From Sideroxydans sp. (GTDB taxonomy: Bacteria > Pseudomonadota > Gammaproteobacteria > Burkholderiales > Gallionellaceae), in assembly GCA_028707175.1 (NCBI GenBank), contig JAQTUV010000002.1, forward strand, positions 434,001 through 498,000: DNA of 64,000 nucleotides, written 5' to 3'. A program made the position numbers and the translations under genes. Under the pieces are notes generated by a model. That model saw only the letters and a list, made by a program, of their open reading frames with translations. It did not search any database and was not told the origin of the DNA. This document shows positions 25,031 to 37,801 of the stretch, piece after piece. How positions within the stretch are numbered: the stretch's first letter is position 1; every line of letters begins with the position of its first letter.

Positions 25031-25050
25031 GTCTCCACATAAGTGGGGAC
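25031..25050 (-). promoter_or_regulatory. Hairpin enclosing the ribosome site of the orphan parA
   Basis: On the minus strand GTCCCCAC, loop TTAT, GTGGAGAC: eight base pairs counting one G-U pair. The GGAG of the probable Shine-Dalgarno is in the second arm, 8-9 bases before the hairpin-proximal ATG at 25022, so folding would hide it. Regulatory meaning is inference. Confidence 0.4.
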
Positions 25051-25161
25051 GGCTGTGCGCTAGCTGTAAATCGTTGCTCTGACTTATCAGTGGCTTGTAG
25101 TTTCGGCCACCCCTGCTGGGTTTAGCTTGCTATGCAAGTTAGCCTACACCTTAAACCGCGC

Positions 25162-25195
25162 GCTAAATCTGTCATTCTACGGTGACAGATTTAGC
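25162..25195 (-). repeat. 13-bp inverted repeat across the glmS stop codon
   Basis: GCTAAATCTGTCA (25162-25174) and TGACAGATTTAGC (25183-25195), perfect arms, 8-base loop. The glmS stop codon is at 25172-25174, so one arm is coding and the other is 3' untranslated. No T-tract follows on the minus strand, so it is not a standard terminator. Confidence 0.7.
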
Positions 25196-26995
25196 TAGAT
25201 TGCGTGGCTTATCCACATCCGTTCCCTTTTCCAGTGCTACGTAATATGCCAGCAGCTGTAAAGGGATGGTGTGCAGAATAGGACTCAAAAAGCCCGCGTG
25301 TTCGGGCATTTGCAGGATGTGGACACCTTCGGACTCTTTAATGTGTGTCTCAGCATCAGCAAAGACGAACAATTCCCCGCCGCGTGCTTTGACTTCTTGC
25401 AGATTCGACTTCAGCTTTTCCAACAGCGTGTCGTTGGGTGCGACGGATACCACAGGCATGTCGGCATCGACCAAGGCTAAAGGACCATGTTTCAACTCGC
25501 CAGCAGGATAGGCTTCGGCGTGAATGTAGGAGATTTCTTTGAGTTTTAATGCGCCTTCGGCCGCGATGGGGAAGTGCATGCCACGCCCTAAGAACAATGC
25601 ATGGTGCTTGTTGGCAAAGTGCTTGGCCATCTCGGCGATTTTCGGCTCCAACGCCAACACCTTTTGCACCGCTGCGGGCAGGTGGCGTAATTCGTGCAGG
25701 AACTGTTGCTCGCGCTCTGCATCTAGACGGCCGCGCAGTTTCGCCATAACCAAGGTGAGCAGGAACAAGGCTGCTAGCTGGGTCGTGAAAGCTTTGGTGG
25801 ATGCCACGCCGATCTCAGGGCCGGCACGGGTCAGCAATCGTAACTTGGACTGGCGGATAATTGCGCTTTCGGGCACGTTACATATTGCTAGCGTAAAAGC
25901 ATGCCCAGTGGATTTCGCATGGATTAGTGCCGCCAAAGTGTCGGCGGTCTCACCCGATTGCGAGATTGTGACAACCAAGGTCTTTGGATTGGGAACGCTG
26001 GTGCGGTAACGATATTCGCTGGCGATCTCGACGTTGCACGGAATGCCCGCGATCTCTTCCAACCAGTATTTTGCGACCTGACCTGAGTGGTTGCTGGTTC
26101 CGCAGGCAAGAATGAGGATGTTCTCTACTTGCGGGAAAATTGTGTTGGCTTCCGCGCCAAAGATGCCAGGCACCAAGGATTGGCTGTTGCACACCGACTC
26201 TAAGGTGTTCGCCAGCGCCTGAGGTTGTTCGTGGATCTCTTTCTGCATGTAGTGTTGGTACTCACCCAGCTCAACGCTGTCGTTGTCCAATTCGCTCACG
26301 TGCACCTGTCGTTGCACTGAATTTCCGAGTTGATCGAAGATGCGATAGTTCGCCAGATTCACTTCGACCACGTCGCCTTCTTCCAGATACACCACGTTCT
26401 TGGTGACTTGCAGAAGGGCGGACATATCCGATGCGACGAAGTGCTCACCCACGCCAACCCCTAGCAACAACGGGCTGCCTTTGCGTGCTGCGATGAGCTG
26501 ATGCGGATTGTCGGCCGCCACGACGCCGATGGCGTAGGCGCCCACCAACTGCGACAGTGCCATCTGCGTCGCGATCAACAGACTGCCTTGGGCATAGTGG
26601 CTGTGTATCAAGTGAGCGATGACTTCAGTATCGGTGTCCGAGGTGAATTCATAACCTTGGGCGGTCAGCTCGGTTCGCAATTCTTCGTAGTTTTCGATGA
26701 TGCCGTTGTGTACGACTGCGATGAGGTCGCGGCTCATATGTGGATGAGCGTTGCGCTCGCTGGGTACGCCGTGTGTGGCCCAACGCGTGTGAGCGATCCC
26801 TAACTCACCGTAAGTGTTCGCACTCTTTTGTCCTAACTCGGCGACACGGCCTGCACTGCGCACACGCTCCAATTTCGCGTCATGTACCACGACCAGACCA
26901 GCTGAGTCATATCCGCGATATTCCAAGCGCAGCAATCCATTTACCAGAATGGATACGATGTTTCGTTTAGCGACTGCTCCTACGATTCCGCACAT
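25172..26995 (-). CDS. glmS: Glutamine-fructose-6-phosphate aminotransferase
   Basis: Makes glucosamine-6-phosphate from fructose-6-phosphate and glutamine, the entry step to peptidoglycan and LPS precursors. 607 residues. Cys2 of MCGIVGAV is the glutaminase nucleophile after loss of Met; HTRWATHG and GIIENYEEL complete the amidotransferase domain. Two SIS sugar-isomerase domains follow ([43 protein letters not shown] in pieces). C-terminus [13 protein letters not shown] is canonical. It starts one base after the glmU stop, so the two form an operon with glmU first. Confidence 0.97.
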   Translation of the reverse strand: MCGIVGAVAKRNIVSILVNGLLRLEYRGYDSAGLVVVHDAKLERVRSAGRVAELGQKSANTYGELGIAHTRWATHGVPSERNAHPHMSRDLIAVVHNGIIENYEELRTELTAQGYEFTSDTDTEVIAHLIHSHYAQGSLLIATQMALSQLVGAYAIGVVAADNPHQLIAARKGSPLLLGVGVGEHFVASDMSALLQVTKNVVYLEEGDVVEVNLANYRIFDQLGNSVQRQVHVSELDNDSVELGEYQHYMQKEIHEQPQALANTLESVCNSQSLVPGIFGAEANTIFPQVENILILACGTSNHSGQVAKYWLEEIAGIPCNVEIASEYRYRTSVPNPKTLVVTISQSGETADTLAALIHAKSTGHAFTLAICNVPESAIIRQSKLRLLTRAGPEIGVASTKAFTTQLAALFLLTLVMAKLRGRLDAEREQQFLHELRHLPAAVQKVLALEPKIAEMAKHFANKHHALFLGRGMHFPIAAEGALKLKEISYIHAEAYPAGELKHGPLALVDADMPVVSVAPNDTLLEKLKSNLQEVKARGGELFVFADAETHIKESEGVHILQMPEHAGFLSPILHTIPLQLLAYYVALEKGTDVDKPRNLAKSVTVE

Positions 26996-26996
26996 A

Positions 26997-28361
26997 TTAT
27001 TTCTTCACTTTCTGCGGGCGCTTCCACCCGTTGATGGTTATCTGTTTGCTGCGCGACAAAGTCAACTCTCCATCGGGAGTGTCTTTGGTGATCGTCGATC
27101 CGGCGCCGATGGTTGCGCCCTTGCCCACGCGGACGGGGGCGACCAGTTGCGTATCGGATCCGATGAAGGCATCATCTTCGATGATGGTGCGGAATTTATT
27201 CGCGCCATCGTAATTGCAGGTGATGGTACCTGCGCCGATGTTGACACGGCTACCTACCGTGCTGTCTCCGATGTAGCTCAGATGATTGGCTTTGCTACCC
27301 TTACCGATCTCGCTATTTTTGATCTCGACGAAGTTGCCCACGTGCGCATCCTCTGCCAACTTCGTTCCAGGACGCAGACGAGCATAGGGTCCGATGTGGC
27401 AGTTAGCCCCAACTTCGCTGCTATCGATGTGGCTGTAGGCGGCGATCTGTGTACCTTGTTCGATACTGGCATTACGGATGATGCTGTATGCCCCCACTCG
27501 CACACGATCTCCCAGCGTCACTTGTCCTTCGAAGATGCAGCCAACGTCAATCTCGACATCGCGACCACAGCTCAGCTTCCCGCGTACGTCTAAGCGTGCT
27601 GGGTCCGCCAAGGTGACCCCTTGTTCCATCAATTTAACCGCTACCGCTTGTTGCCATACGCGTTCCAAGGTGGCAAGTTGTGACTTGTTATTGATGCCTT
27701 CGACTTCCCAACGGTGGGCGGGTTGTGTCGAACTCACTGGGATACCATCCGCAACAGCCATCGCTACGATGTCGGTAAGGTAGTACTCACCTTGGGCATT
27801 GTTGTTGCCTAACTTGCCCAACCACTCGCGCAACTTCTTCGTCGGAGCGAGCAGGATGCCCGTGTTCACTTCACATATCTTGCGTTGTTCGTTGTTCGCA
27901 TCTTTTTCTTCGACGATGCATTGCACCGCACCTTTCGCATCACGCACGATGCGCCCATATCCTGTCGGGTTGTCTAGATTCACCGTGAGCAATACCAAGC
28001 CTTCACCAGCCTGTTGCATCTGCTGCAACGTTTGCGCTTGGGTCAGCGGTACATCACCGTACAACACCAGCGTGCGGCTATCGTCTGCGAGATGTGCCAT
28101 CGCTTGTTGCACCGCATGTCCGGTACCGAGTTGCGGTTCTTGAATCACGAACTTCGCACCATAGCTAGACATCGCTTGCGGCACGGCATCACCGCCATGT
28201 CCATACACTATGCAAACTTGTTCTGCCTTCAGCTCGACGGCTCTATCCAAAACGTGCTGCACCAGCGGTTTCCCCGCAACGGCATGCAGCACTTTTGGCT
28301 TGTCTGAGTACATACGTGTGCCTTTGCCGGCAGCTAGAATAACGATGTTTAGAGAGTTCAT
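26997..28361 (-). CDS. glmU: Bifunctional UDP-N-acetylglucosamine pyrophosphorylase / glucosamine-1-phosphate acetyltransferase
   Basis: Two last steps to UDP-GlcNAc. 454 residues from ATG 28361; a GTG at 28370 would add three. The N-terminal uridyltransferase shows [18 protein letters not shown] at about 9-26 and YGDVPL; the C-terminal left-handed beta helix begins near 250, with hexapeptide repeats and the acetyl-transfer region [26 protein letters not shown] (His included) and [13 protein letters not shown]. First gene of glmU-glmS. Confidence 0.97.
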   Translation of the reverse strand: MNSLNIVILAAGKGTRMYSDKPKVLHAVAGKPLVQHVLDRAVELKAEQVCIVYGHGGDAVPQAMSSYGAKFVIQEPQLGTGHAVQQAMAHLADDSRTLVLYGDVPLTQAQTLQQMQQAGEGLVLLTVNLDNPTGYGRIVRDAKGAVQCIVEEKDANNEQRKICEVNTGILLAPTKKLREWLGKLGNNNAQGEYYLTDIVAMAVADGIPVSSTQPAHRWEVEGINNKSQLATLERVWQQAVAVKLMEQGVTLADPARLDVRGKLSCGRDVEIDVGCIFEGQVTLGDRVRVGAYSIIRNASIEQGTQIAAYSHIDSSEVGANCHIGPYARLRPGTKLAEDAHVGNFVEIKNSEIGKGSKANHLSYIGDSTVGSRVNIGAGTITCNYDGANKFRTIIEDDAFIGSDTQLVAPVRVGKGATIGAGSTITKDTPDGELTLSRSKQITINGWKRPQKVKK

Positions 28362-28406
28362 ATCAATCACTTTTACACGATAGCGAAGTATATCGTCCAG
28401 AAAACA

Positions 28407-28430
28407 AAAAAGCAGCCGAAGCTGCTTTTT
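28407..28430 (-). terminator. Intrinsic terminator of the ATP synthase operon
   Basis: Read on the minus strand: AAAAAGCAGC, a TTCG tetraloop, GCTGCTTTTT, then TGTTTTC extends the T-tract. It lies 25-48 bp past the atpC stop and ends before glmU. Confidence 0.92.
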
Positions 28431-28454
28431 GTTTGTTCCTTACAACTAAATTGC

Positions 28455-28877
28455 TTAGTGCGTATGTTTGCGCATTTGCGAAATAGCGCGTAATTGTGCC
28501 AATGCTTCAGCCAATTCCGCTTGTGCAGCAGCATAGTCGATGTCAGAGGTGCGATTCTTCATCGCTTCTTCAGCCGCTTGCTTAGCTTCTAGTGCACGCG
28601 CCTCGTCTAGGTCGGCACCGCGAATCGCGGTATCAGCCAAGATGGTCACAACATTAGGTTGCACTTCCAACATACCGCCAGACACATACACCAGCAGTTC
28701 TTCTTGGTCGGGTTGTTTGATACGCACTGCACCCGGTTTGATACGAGTCATCAGTGCGGTGTGGCGCGGATAGATTCCCAGTTCGCCCAATTCGCCAGGA
28801 ACTACGACGAATTCAGCTAAACCCGAAAAAATCTGCGCTTCTGCGCTCACTACATCCACATGTACGGTCATTGCCAT
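28455..28877 (-). CDS. atpC: ATP synthase F1 subunit epsilon
   Basis: Rotor stalk subunit that regulates the F1 motor. 140 residues; N-terminal beta-sandwich ([46 protein letters not shown]) and a C-terminal helical hairpin from about 88 ([16 protein letters not shown]). Start ATG 28877 preferred for the GGGAG ribosome site; ATG 28871 is two codons in. Last gene of the operon, followed by the terminator; 15 bp behind atpD. Confidence 0.95.
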   Translation of the reverse strand: MAMTVHVDVVSAEAQIFSGLAEFVVVPGELGELGIYPRHTALMTRIKPGAVRIKQPDQEELLVYVSGGMLEVQPNVVTILADTAIRGADLDEARALEAKQAAEEAMKNRTSDIDYAAAQAELAEALAQLRAISQMRKHTH

Positions 28878-28892
28878 AGTTGCTCCCGATTA

Positions 28893-30329
<1,437 letters not shown>

Positions 30330-30364
30330 CTAAGTTAATTCTAAATTCTATGGCTAGCTGAAAA

Positions 30365-31234
30365 TTACGCTAGCGCCGCTGCGCCGCCAACAATTTCCGA
30401 GATTTCCTTGGTAATTGCTGCTTGGCGTGCTTTGTTGTAGACCAGCTTAAGTTCGCTAATAACACTCTTGGCATTATCCGAAGCCGCCTTCATCGCCACC
30501 ATACGTGAGCTTTGTTCAGCCGCAATATTTTCAACGACAGCTTGGTACACCAAAGATTCGATATAGCGGAGAAGCAAATCATCAATCACTTTCTTGGCAT
30601 CCGGTTCGTAGATGTAGTCCCAAGTCGCGGTTGAAGTCGATTCCAACTTCTCGCTAGGTAGCGGCAACAATTGTTCTACGCGCGGCTCTTGACGCATCGT
30701 ATTGATGAAATGGTTATAGCCTAGGTAGATAGCATCAATCTCGCCAGCCACATAAGCATCCAGCATCGCTTTTACTGTACCAATCAGTTTTTCAACATGA
30801 GGAACATCACCAATGCCAACCAAATGTGACTGCACTTTTGCCCCAATGCGGTTCATAAAGCCGAAGCCTTTATTGCCGATTGGACATACAAGTAGGCCCT
30901 TACCTTCGCCTTCCCATGCCTTCATTTCGTTTACAGCCAAACGCAAAAGGTTTGTGTTCAAACCTCCGCATAGACCTTTATCCGAAGTAACAACGATCAG
31001 ACCGACGTTCTTTTCACTTTCACGTTTTACCAAGAACGGATGCTTATATTCTGGATTTGCCCGTGACAAATGAGCTGCAACGTTACGAATCTTTTCGGCA
31101 TAAGGGCGAGCGGCACGCATGCGTTCTTGCGCTTTGCGCATTTTCGCAGCGGCTACCATCTCCATCGCACGCGTGATCTTGCGCGTATTTTCAACGCTCT
31201 TGATCTTGGTGCGAATCTCTTTACTACCGGCCAT
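30365..31234 (-). CDS. atpG: ATP synthase F1 subunit gamma
   Basis: Central rotor shaft. 289 residues, two long coiled-coil helices at the ends: [20 protein letters not shown] with [16 protein letters not shown] at the start and [20 protein letters not shown] with EIVGGAAAL at the end; [10 protein letters not shown] lies in the Rossmann-like globular part. 13 bp after atpA and 50 bp before atpD. Confidence 0.97.
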   Translation of the reverse strand: MAGSKEIRTKIKSVENTRKITRAMEMVAAAKMRKAQERMRAARPYAEKIRNVAAHLSRANPEYKHPFLVKRESEKNVGLIVVTSDKGLCGGLNTNLLRLAVNEMKAWEGEGKGLLVCPIGNKGFGFMNRIGAKVQSHLVGIGDVPHVEKLIGTVKAMLDAYVAGEIDAIYLGYNHFINTMRQEPRVEQLLPLPSEKLESTSTATWDYIYEPDAKKVIDDLLLRYIESLVYQAVVENIAAEQSSRMVAMKAASDNAKSVISELKLVYNKARQAAITKEISEIVGGAAALA

Positions 31235-31247
31235 AACTCACCTCGCC

Positions 31248-32789
31248 TTAGTAGACAGCAGTTGCCTTGAAGGAATCGATTGCCGCCACTAACAATTTCT
31301 CATTGTCAGCAGACAAGTCCTTTGTTGTTTCGATCGCATCCATCAACTCTTTGTTTTTTGAACCCAAGTGAGCATGCAAGCCAGCTTCAAAAGCCAACAC
31401 CTTAGGCACAGCTATATCGTCAAAGTAACCCTTGTTAACAGCAAACAATGTCGCAGCCATCTTGGAAACAGAGAGGGGAGCGTATTGCAATTGCTTCATC
31501 AGTTCGGTAACAATCTTGCCGCGCTCGAGTTGTTTACGAGTTGCTTCGTCCAAATCAGATGCGAACTGTGCGAAAGCAGCCAATTCACGGTATTGAGCCA
31601 GAGCCAAACGTACGCCACCACCCAATTTTTTGATGACCTTAGTTTGAGCTGCACCACCCACGCGAGAGACAGAGATACCTGCGTTGATCGCTGGACGAAT
31701 ACCTGCATTAAACAAGTCAGATTCCAAGAAGATCTGACCATCGGTGATGGAAATCACGTTAGTTGGAACGAAAGCTGAAACGTCACCTGCTTGCGTTTCA
31801 ATCACTGGCAAAGCAGTCAAAGAGCCTGTCTTACCTTTAACCTCACCTTTAGTAAAGGCTTCAACGTATTCTGCATTCACTCGAGCAGCGCGCTCCAACA
31901 AACGTGAGTGGAGATAGAACACATCGCCGGGATAAGCTTCGCGACCAGGTGGACGGCGCAACAACAAGGAAATTTGACGATATGCCCAAGCTTGCTTGGT
32001 CAAGTCATCATAAACAATCAATGCGTCTTGGCCGCGGTCACGGAAGTATTCACCCATGGTGCAACCCGCGTATGGAGCCAAAAATTGCATCGCTGCTGAA
32101 TCAGACGCTGTAGCCGCAACCACAATTGTGTATTCCAATGCGCCATGCTCTTCCAATTTGCGAACTACGTTTGCAACGGTCGACGCTTTTTGACCAACTG
32201 CAACATAGATACAGGTCATGTTCTGACCTTTTTGGTTGATGATGGCATCAACAGCAACAGCTGTTTTACCTGTTTGACGGTCACCAATGATCAATTCACG
32301 TTGACCACGTCCCACTGGAACCATTGAGTCAATCGCTTTTAAACCTGTCTGCACTGGCTGATCTACGGACTTACGTGCGATAACACCTGGCGCAACTTTT
32401 TCGATTTTGTCAGTTAGTTTGGCGTTGATAGGGCCTTTGCCGTCAATCGGCTGACCCAGCGCGTTAACTACACGACCGCACAATTCAGGACCGACCGGCA
32501 CCTCCAAAATGCGGCCTGTACACTTAACAGTGTCGCCTTCGGTGATATGCTCGTACTCACCCAAAATAACCGCACCAACAGAGTCACGCTCAAGGTTCAG
32601 CGCCAAACCGAAGGTGTTGCCGGGGAATTCCAACATTTCGCCTTGCATCACATCGGACAAACCGTGGACACGAACGATACCGTCAGTCACGCTGACCACT
32701 GTACCTTCAGTGCGCGCTTGGGTCAGTGCTTCGAAGTTATCGATGCGACTGCGAATCAAATTACTAATTTCGGAAGGATTGAGCTTCAT
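31248..32789 (-). CDS. atpA: ATP synthase F1 subunit alpha
   Basis: Non-catalytic nucleotide-binding subunit. 513 residues. Begins [16 protein letters not shown]; Walker [20 protein letters not shown] at about 165-183; [17 protein letters not shown] is Walker [21 protein letters not shown] and the arginine-finger region ISVSRVGG are intact. Lies between atpH (30 bp) and atpG (13 bp). Confidence 0.98.
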   Translation of the reverse strand: MKLNPSEISNLIRSRIDNFEALTQARTEGTVVSVTDGIVRVHGLSDVMQGEMLEFPGNTFGLALNLERDSVGAVILGEYEHITEGDTVKCTGRILEVPVGPELCGRVVNALGQPIDGKGPINAKLTDKIEKVAPGVIARKSVDQPVQTGLKAIDSMVPVGRGQRELIIGDRQTGKTAVAVDAIINQKGQNMTCIYVAVGQKASTVANVVRKLEEHGALEYTIVVAATASDSAAMQFLAPYAGCTMGEYFRDRGQDALIVYDDLTKQAWAYRQISLLLRRPPGREAYPGDVFYLHSRLLERAARVNAEYVEAFTKGEVKGKTGSLTALPVIETQAGDVSAFVPTNVISITDGQIFLESDLFNAGIRPAINAGISVSRVGGAAQTKVIKKLGGGVRLALAQYRELAAFAQFASDLDEATRKQLERGKIVTELMKQLQYAPLSVSKMAATLFAVNKGYFDDIAVPKVLAFEAGLHAHLGSKNKELMDAIETTKDLSADNEKLLVAAIDSFKATAVY

Positions 32790-32819
32790 CTGGATTTCCT
32801 TATTCTTGATAATTCTTTA

Positions 32820-33353
32820 TCAGGCTAGGGCATTCGCCATTTCGCCAAGGCGGGTTCTCGCAGAACCATCAATCACCTTGTCACCGGCGCGAATGACCAC
32901 GCCACCCAACAAATCTTGTTTGACGTTACACGCCAGTTTGATTTCTCGACCTAAACGCTTTTTGAGCGACTCCACAATCTTATTTTGTTGTGCAACAGAC
33001 AACTCAAATGCTGAGTCAACCACCACATTCACTGTCTTTTCTGCTTCTGACTTCATCGTCTCAAAGTGAGCAGCAATTTCTGGCAGTTCTAACAAACGTT
33101 GATTGTCGGCCAAGACACGAACAAAGTTGCGTTGCTGATTACTTGCGCCTGCACCTACTAGCGCATCCATCAGCTCCGCTACTTTTGCCTTGGATACTTT
33201 GGGATTGCTTACAACTGCGCGCAATTCCGCGTGTTGCACCGCCTCTGCCAAAGCAATAATCATCTCCGACCATGTCTTCAGTGCATTTAGCTTTTGTGCT
33301 TCTTCAAATGCCGCTTGGGCATAGGGACGCGCAGTTGTAATGGCTTGGGACAT
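32820..33353 (-). CDS. atpH: ATP synthase F1 subunit delta
   Basis: Peripheral-stalk subunit joining F1 to the b subunits. 177 residues: N-terminal helical bundle (TARPYAQAAFEEAQK), C-terminal DLLGGVVIRAGDKVIDGSAR, the most conserved part of the family, then TRLGEMANAL. 5 bp after atpF. Confidence 0.95.
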   Translation of the reverse strand: MSQAITTARPYAQAAFEEAQKLNALKTWSEMIIALAEAVQHAELRAVVSNPKVSKAKVAELMDALVGAGASNQQRNFVRVLADNQRLLELPEIAAHFETMKSEAEKTVNVVVDSAFELSVAQQNKIVESLKKRLGREIKLACNVKQDLLGGVVIRAGDKVIDGSARTRLGEMANALA

Positions 33354-33358
33354 GGCGA

Positions 33359-33829
33359 TTAGATTTCCGCAACAAGTTTATCGAGCAAATCATTGTGAGC
33401 TTTGGCATCAATCTCTCGCCCCAAAATTTTGCTTGCCCCCGCCAGTGCGATACTCGACACTTGAGTGCGAAGCTGTTCTTTGGCACGAAACACTTCCTGA
33501 TCAATCTCAGCTTTTGCACCCGCAATAATGCGGTCGCCTTCCACTTTTGCTTGATTTTTAGCTTCTTCAACAATTTCACTACCGCGCTTTTCGCCATTGG
33601 CGATGATGTCACCCGCTTTTGCCTTAGCTTCGCGCAAAATCTCTGCGGAGCGTTTAGCAGCAAGTTCCAAATCAAGCTTGGCACGTTCAGCATCAGCCAA
33701 ACCGTCTGCGATTTGTTTCTTACGCGCATCCAATGCGGCAACAATCGGAGTCCAGACAAATTTCATGCTGAACCACACGAACAGAGCGAACATGATGGTT
33801 TGCGCGAGAAGGGTTGCATTGATATTCAT
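33359..33829 (-). CDS. atpF: ATP synthase Fo subunit b
   Basis: Peripheral-stalk membrane subunit. 156 residues; one N-terminal helix (LLAQTIMFALFVWFSMKFVW, about 6-25) followed by a long charged coiled coil with LDARKKQIADGLADAERAK. Between atpE (36 bp) and atpH (5 bp). Confidence 0.96.
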   Translation of the reverse strand: MNINATLLAQTIMFALFVWFSMKFVWTPIVAALDARKKQIADGLADAERAKLDLELAAKRSAEILREAKAKAGDIIANGEKRGSEIVEEAKNQAKVEGDRIIAGAKAEIDQEVFRAKEQLRTQVSSIALAGASKILGREIDAKAHNDLLDKLVAEI

Positions 33830-33865
33830 GCAAGCTTCCTTTCTTTAATTATGCGTTGTAATTTA

Positions 33866-34120
<255 letters not shown>

Positions 34121-34147
34121 TTAATACAAAGTTAAAGTGAAACGAAA

Positions 34148-35029
<882 letters not shown>

Positions 35030-35035
35030 TCAGTC

Positions 35036-35494
35036 TTACTTATTTCGCAAAAACAAGCGGGCTGTTAGCAACACCGCTTGACCTAATACAAATCCGCCCA
35101 ACACAGCAAGCGGTAACTTCAGCATCGCCATACACAAGCCCAGCGACACAACAACTGCCAAAAATCGCTCGGCAGCATAGAAATATAAAAGCCGTAATTG
35201 AAGGTGTGCATCATGGGCTGAACGCTGATTTGCTCGTGTCATTCTCCAAGCCATCAACGCACTATTGAGAACCGAGACCCCTCCCCCACTCAACACCGCT
35301 ATCGCATATTGCGGCGCTACTCCAAAAATATAGATACAGATGCTAACGACGGTAAGTAACGCTACTTGCAGGCTTGTTACACGTCGTATTTCTTTTTTTT
35401 CTAATGCCTCTGCTTCTTGGAGCGCGGCGATGATAGCGGCGTTTAATGGGGGTGTCAAACTGTCTTCGACATTTTCACCTGCCACTTTTGTCAA
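35036..35494 (-). CDS. atpI: ATP synthase subunit I
   Basis: Small membrane protein thought to assist c-ring assembly or magnesium supply. 152 residues with four hydrophobic segments at about 44-62, 65-82, 101-120 and 124-145 and a charged N-terminus. First gene of atpIBEFHAGDC. Its ATG overlaps the parB stop by four bases, so the atp genes may also be transcribed from the upstream gene block. Confidence 0.88.
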   Translation of the reverse strand: MTKVAGENVEDSLTPPLNAAIIAALQEAEALEKKEIRRVTSLQVALLTVVSICIYIFGVAPQYAIAVLSGGGVSVLNSALMAWRMTRANQRSAHDAHLQLRLLYFYAAERFLAVVVSLGLCMAMLKLPLAVLGGFVLGQAVLLTARLFLRNK

Positions 35495-36354
35495 TTACTA
35501 CCCCTACCAAGCAAAGTTAGCAAACTGCTTAGTTGATCGTTATTAGAATAATTGATAATCAACTTACCAGTGCCGCTCTTACCGGGCTTGATTTCCACTT
35601 TCGCACCTACTTGCGCACTAATTTCGTCTTGTATGCGTAACGTATCTCTATTCGGAGTCGACGTTTTATTCACTGCTGACGGCGACACTTCTGACTGTCT
35701 CTGCACTAACTTTTCTGCTTCTCGTACCGATAATTTTTCCAGTACTATTTTATTTGCGAATAGCATTTGTTGAGCATCATCCAAAGGCAAAAGCGCCCGA
35801 GCATGCCCCATATCCAACAACCCCACCATTAGCATTTCTTGCACATCTGCTGGAAGTTTCAACAATCTCAACAAGTTACTTGTCGCACTCCTAGATCGAC
35901 CTACAGCATCTGCTGCTGCTTGGTGAGTCATTTCGAACTCATCAATTAATCTTTGTATACCGATAGCCTCTTCCAGTGGGTTGAGATCTTCTCTTTGTAT
36001 GTTTTCAATCAGCGCCATTGCCAAGGCTGCATTATCTGGCACCGTTCGCACCAACACTGGGACTACTTTCAATTGCGCGAGTTGTGCGGCACGCCAACGA
36101 CGCTCTCCAGCAATAATTTCATACCCACCTTCGGATAATTCTCTTGCCAAGATTGGCTGAATGACGCCCTGTTCTTTAATTGAGGCGGCTAATTCATTCA
36201 GAGAAGCGTCGTCCATACGGCTTCTTGGCTGGTATTTCCCCGGCTTAAGTTGCTCTACTTTAAGTTCACGAAGCGTATCGTTTGACTTTACCCCCACGCC
36301 CCCAGCCAACAATGCATCCAATCCGCGACCTAATCCTTTATTCGGTTTAGCCAT
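35491..36354 (-). CDS. parB: Chromosome partitioning protein ParB
   Basis: CTP-dependent clamp that loads at parS and segregates the origin region. 287 residues from ATG 36354 (MAKPNKGLGRGLDALL), which has GGAAG upstream; ATGs at 36360 and 36369 are further out. The CTP-binding/N-terminal domain holds IIAGERRWRAAQLAQL at about 85-100; the helix-turn-helix follows (MTHQAAADAVGRSRSATSNL at about 138-157); a C-terminal dimerisation part ends the protein. parS sites found in this window fit its expected binding sequence. Confidence 0.96.
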   Translation of the reverse strand: MAKPNKGLGRGLDALLAGGVGVKSNDTLRELKVEQLKPGKYQPRSRMDDASLNELAASIKEQGVIQPILARELSEGGYEIIAGERRWRAAQLAQLKVVPVLVRTVPDNAALAMALIENIQREDLNPLEEAIGIQRLIDEFEMTHQAAADAVGRSRSATSNLLRLLKLPADVQEMLMVGLLDMGHARALLPLDDAQQMLFANKIVLEKLSVREAEKLVQRQSEVSPSAVNKTSTPNRDTLRIQDEISAQVGAKVEIKPGKSGTGKLIINYSNNDQLSSLLTLLGRGSN

Positions 36355-36395
36355 AGTCATCACTTCCATTTATCTTGTTTAATTTGGATCGTCAT

Positions 36396-37169
36396 TCAGC
36401 AAGTAGCAGAAGCGTTGTTTAGCAACTCGCCTGCTAGTGCAAGGTACGCTTGCGTACCTTTAGATTGGGCATCGTGATACAAAACAGGAACGCCGTAACT
36501 TGGCGCTTCTGCTAAACGCACATTCCGCGGAATGACTGTGCGGTAAACCTTACTTCCAAAGTGCTGCTGCAATTGCTCTGAAACCTGCTGAGCTAAAGAA
36601 TTTCGGGGATCAAACATCGTTCGCAAAAGCCCTTCAATCTCTAATTCCGGGTTCAAATTTTCCCGCACTTTGCGAATCGTATTTACCAAGTCACTCAACC
36701 CTTCTAGGGCATAGTATTCGCATTGCATCGGAATCATCACCGAACGCGCCGCACACAATCCATTCAAGGTTAACAAATTCAAAGCCGGGGGGCAGTCTAT
36801 CAATATGAAATCATATTCATCTGCGACCACCTGCAATTCCAACTTCAGGCGCATTTCACGCCCCTCTATATCAACCAATTCGATTTCGGCACCAGCCAAG
36901 TTTCGATTGGAAGGCAAAACATCGTATTTGCCTTTTTCTGAAGCAACCCGTGTCCGCGCGACTGTCGCCTCGCCCAATAACACGTTATAAACCGAAAGCT
37001 CCAAATCACTCTTGTTGATACCGCTACCCATGGTGGCGTTACCTTGAGGATCAAGATCTACCAATAAAACCCTTTTTTTTGCAGCGGCCAAGCTGGCGGC
37101 CAAGTTGACTGTTGTTGTTGTTTTTCCAACGCCGCCTTTTTGATTTGTTATAGCCAGTATTTTTGTCAT
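36396..37169 (-). CDS. parA: Chromosome partitioning ATPase ParA (Soj)
   Basis: Walker ATPase that with ParB/parS segregates origins. 257 residues; [20 protein letters not shown] at 9-28, VDLDPQGNATMGSG at 38-51, DFILIDCPPALNLLT. A plasmid-type N-terminal DNA-binding domain is absent, as in chromosomal ParA. Overlaps the rsmG stop by four bases; 41 bp before parB. Confidence 0.96.
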   Translation of the reverse strand: MTKILAITNQKGGVGKTTTTVNLAASLAAAKKRVLLVDLDPQGNATMGSGINKSDLELSVYNVLLGEATVARTRVASEKGKYDVLPSNRNLAGAEIELVDIEGREMRLKLELQVVADEYDFILIDCPPALNLLTLNGLCAARSVMIPMQCEYYALEGLSDLVNTIRKVRENLNPELEIEGLLRTMFDPRNSLAQQVSEQLQQHFGSKVYRTVIPRNVRLAEAPSYGVPVLYHDAQSKGTQAYLALAGELLNNASATC

Positions 37170-37801
37170 GCGCTCTGCCCCCCAGAAACCTTTGCAATCA
37201 CCAAGCTACGCGCCGCGTCAATTCCTGGCACTTTTAACGAAATCACCTTTTCTATCTCGCATCCGGCGGGAATCTGATTCAACTCAGCTTCTACCAAACC
37301 TTTCATCGCAACCCAATGACCATCGATAGCAATCAGATGACGACTAACGCGTACAAAATCTCCCAATTCCGCAAACGCGCGCGAGATGATTCCGTCAAAC
37401 AAGACCGCTGGATCCCACTCTTCAACACGACCGGAGTGGACACTTACATTTCGCAAACCCAACTCAATCACAGCTTGTTGAACGAATCCTGTTTTCTTTG
37501 TATTACTATCCAGCAATGTAAAATGCCAGTCAGGCCGTGTGATTGCCAATATCACTCCTGGCATTCCCCCGCCACATCCCACATCCAACCAACGTCCCGC
37601 CCACAAATGAGGCAATACGGCCAAACTATCCAGCAAGTGATAGCTCACCATTTCTTGCTTGTCGCGCACAGCCGTCAGGTTAAAAACCTTATTCCATTTG
37701 TGTAACAACTCTACATAGGACAAAAGCTTAACTTGTACCGGCTCTGCTATCTCCAACCCCAATTCCGCAATGCCATCTCGTAATATTTGAGCGTTATTCA
37801 T
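37166..37801 (-). CDS. rsmG: 16S rRNA (guanine527-N7)-methyltransferase RsmG
   Basis: SAM-dependent m7G527 methylation of 16S rRNA (formerly GidB). 211 residues from ATG 37801 ([14 protein letters not shown]). Core motifs [19 protein letters not shown] at about 33-51, HLLDSL, and the SAM site [16 protein letters not shown]. The frame extends upstream to 37828 but that overlaps more of mnmG. Position between mnmG and parA is conserved. Confidence 0.95.
   Translation of the reverse strand: MNNAQILRDGIAELGLEIAEPVQVKLLSYVELLHKWNKVFNLTAVRDKQEMVSYHLLDSLAVLPHLWAGRWLDVGCGGGMPGVILAITRPDWHFTLLDSNTKKTGFVQQAVIELGLRNVSVHSGRVEEWDPAVLFDGIISRAFAELGDFVRVSRHLIAIDGHWVAMKGLVEAELNQIPAGCEIEKVISLKVPGIDAARSLVIAKVSGGQSA

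Noticed and set aside
25209-25217. Exact TTATCCACA DnaA box
   Set aside because: Lies within glmS and is explained by the conserved coding of the DVDKPRN C-terminus; isolated and 18 kb from dnaA.
26814-27593. Plus-strand frame across glmS and glmU
   Set aside because: Opposes two essential genes and has no domain; it crosses their junction by chance.
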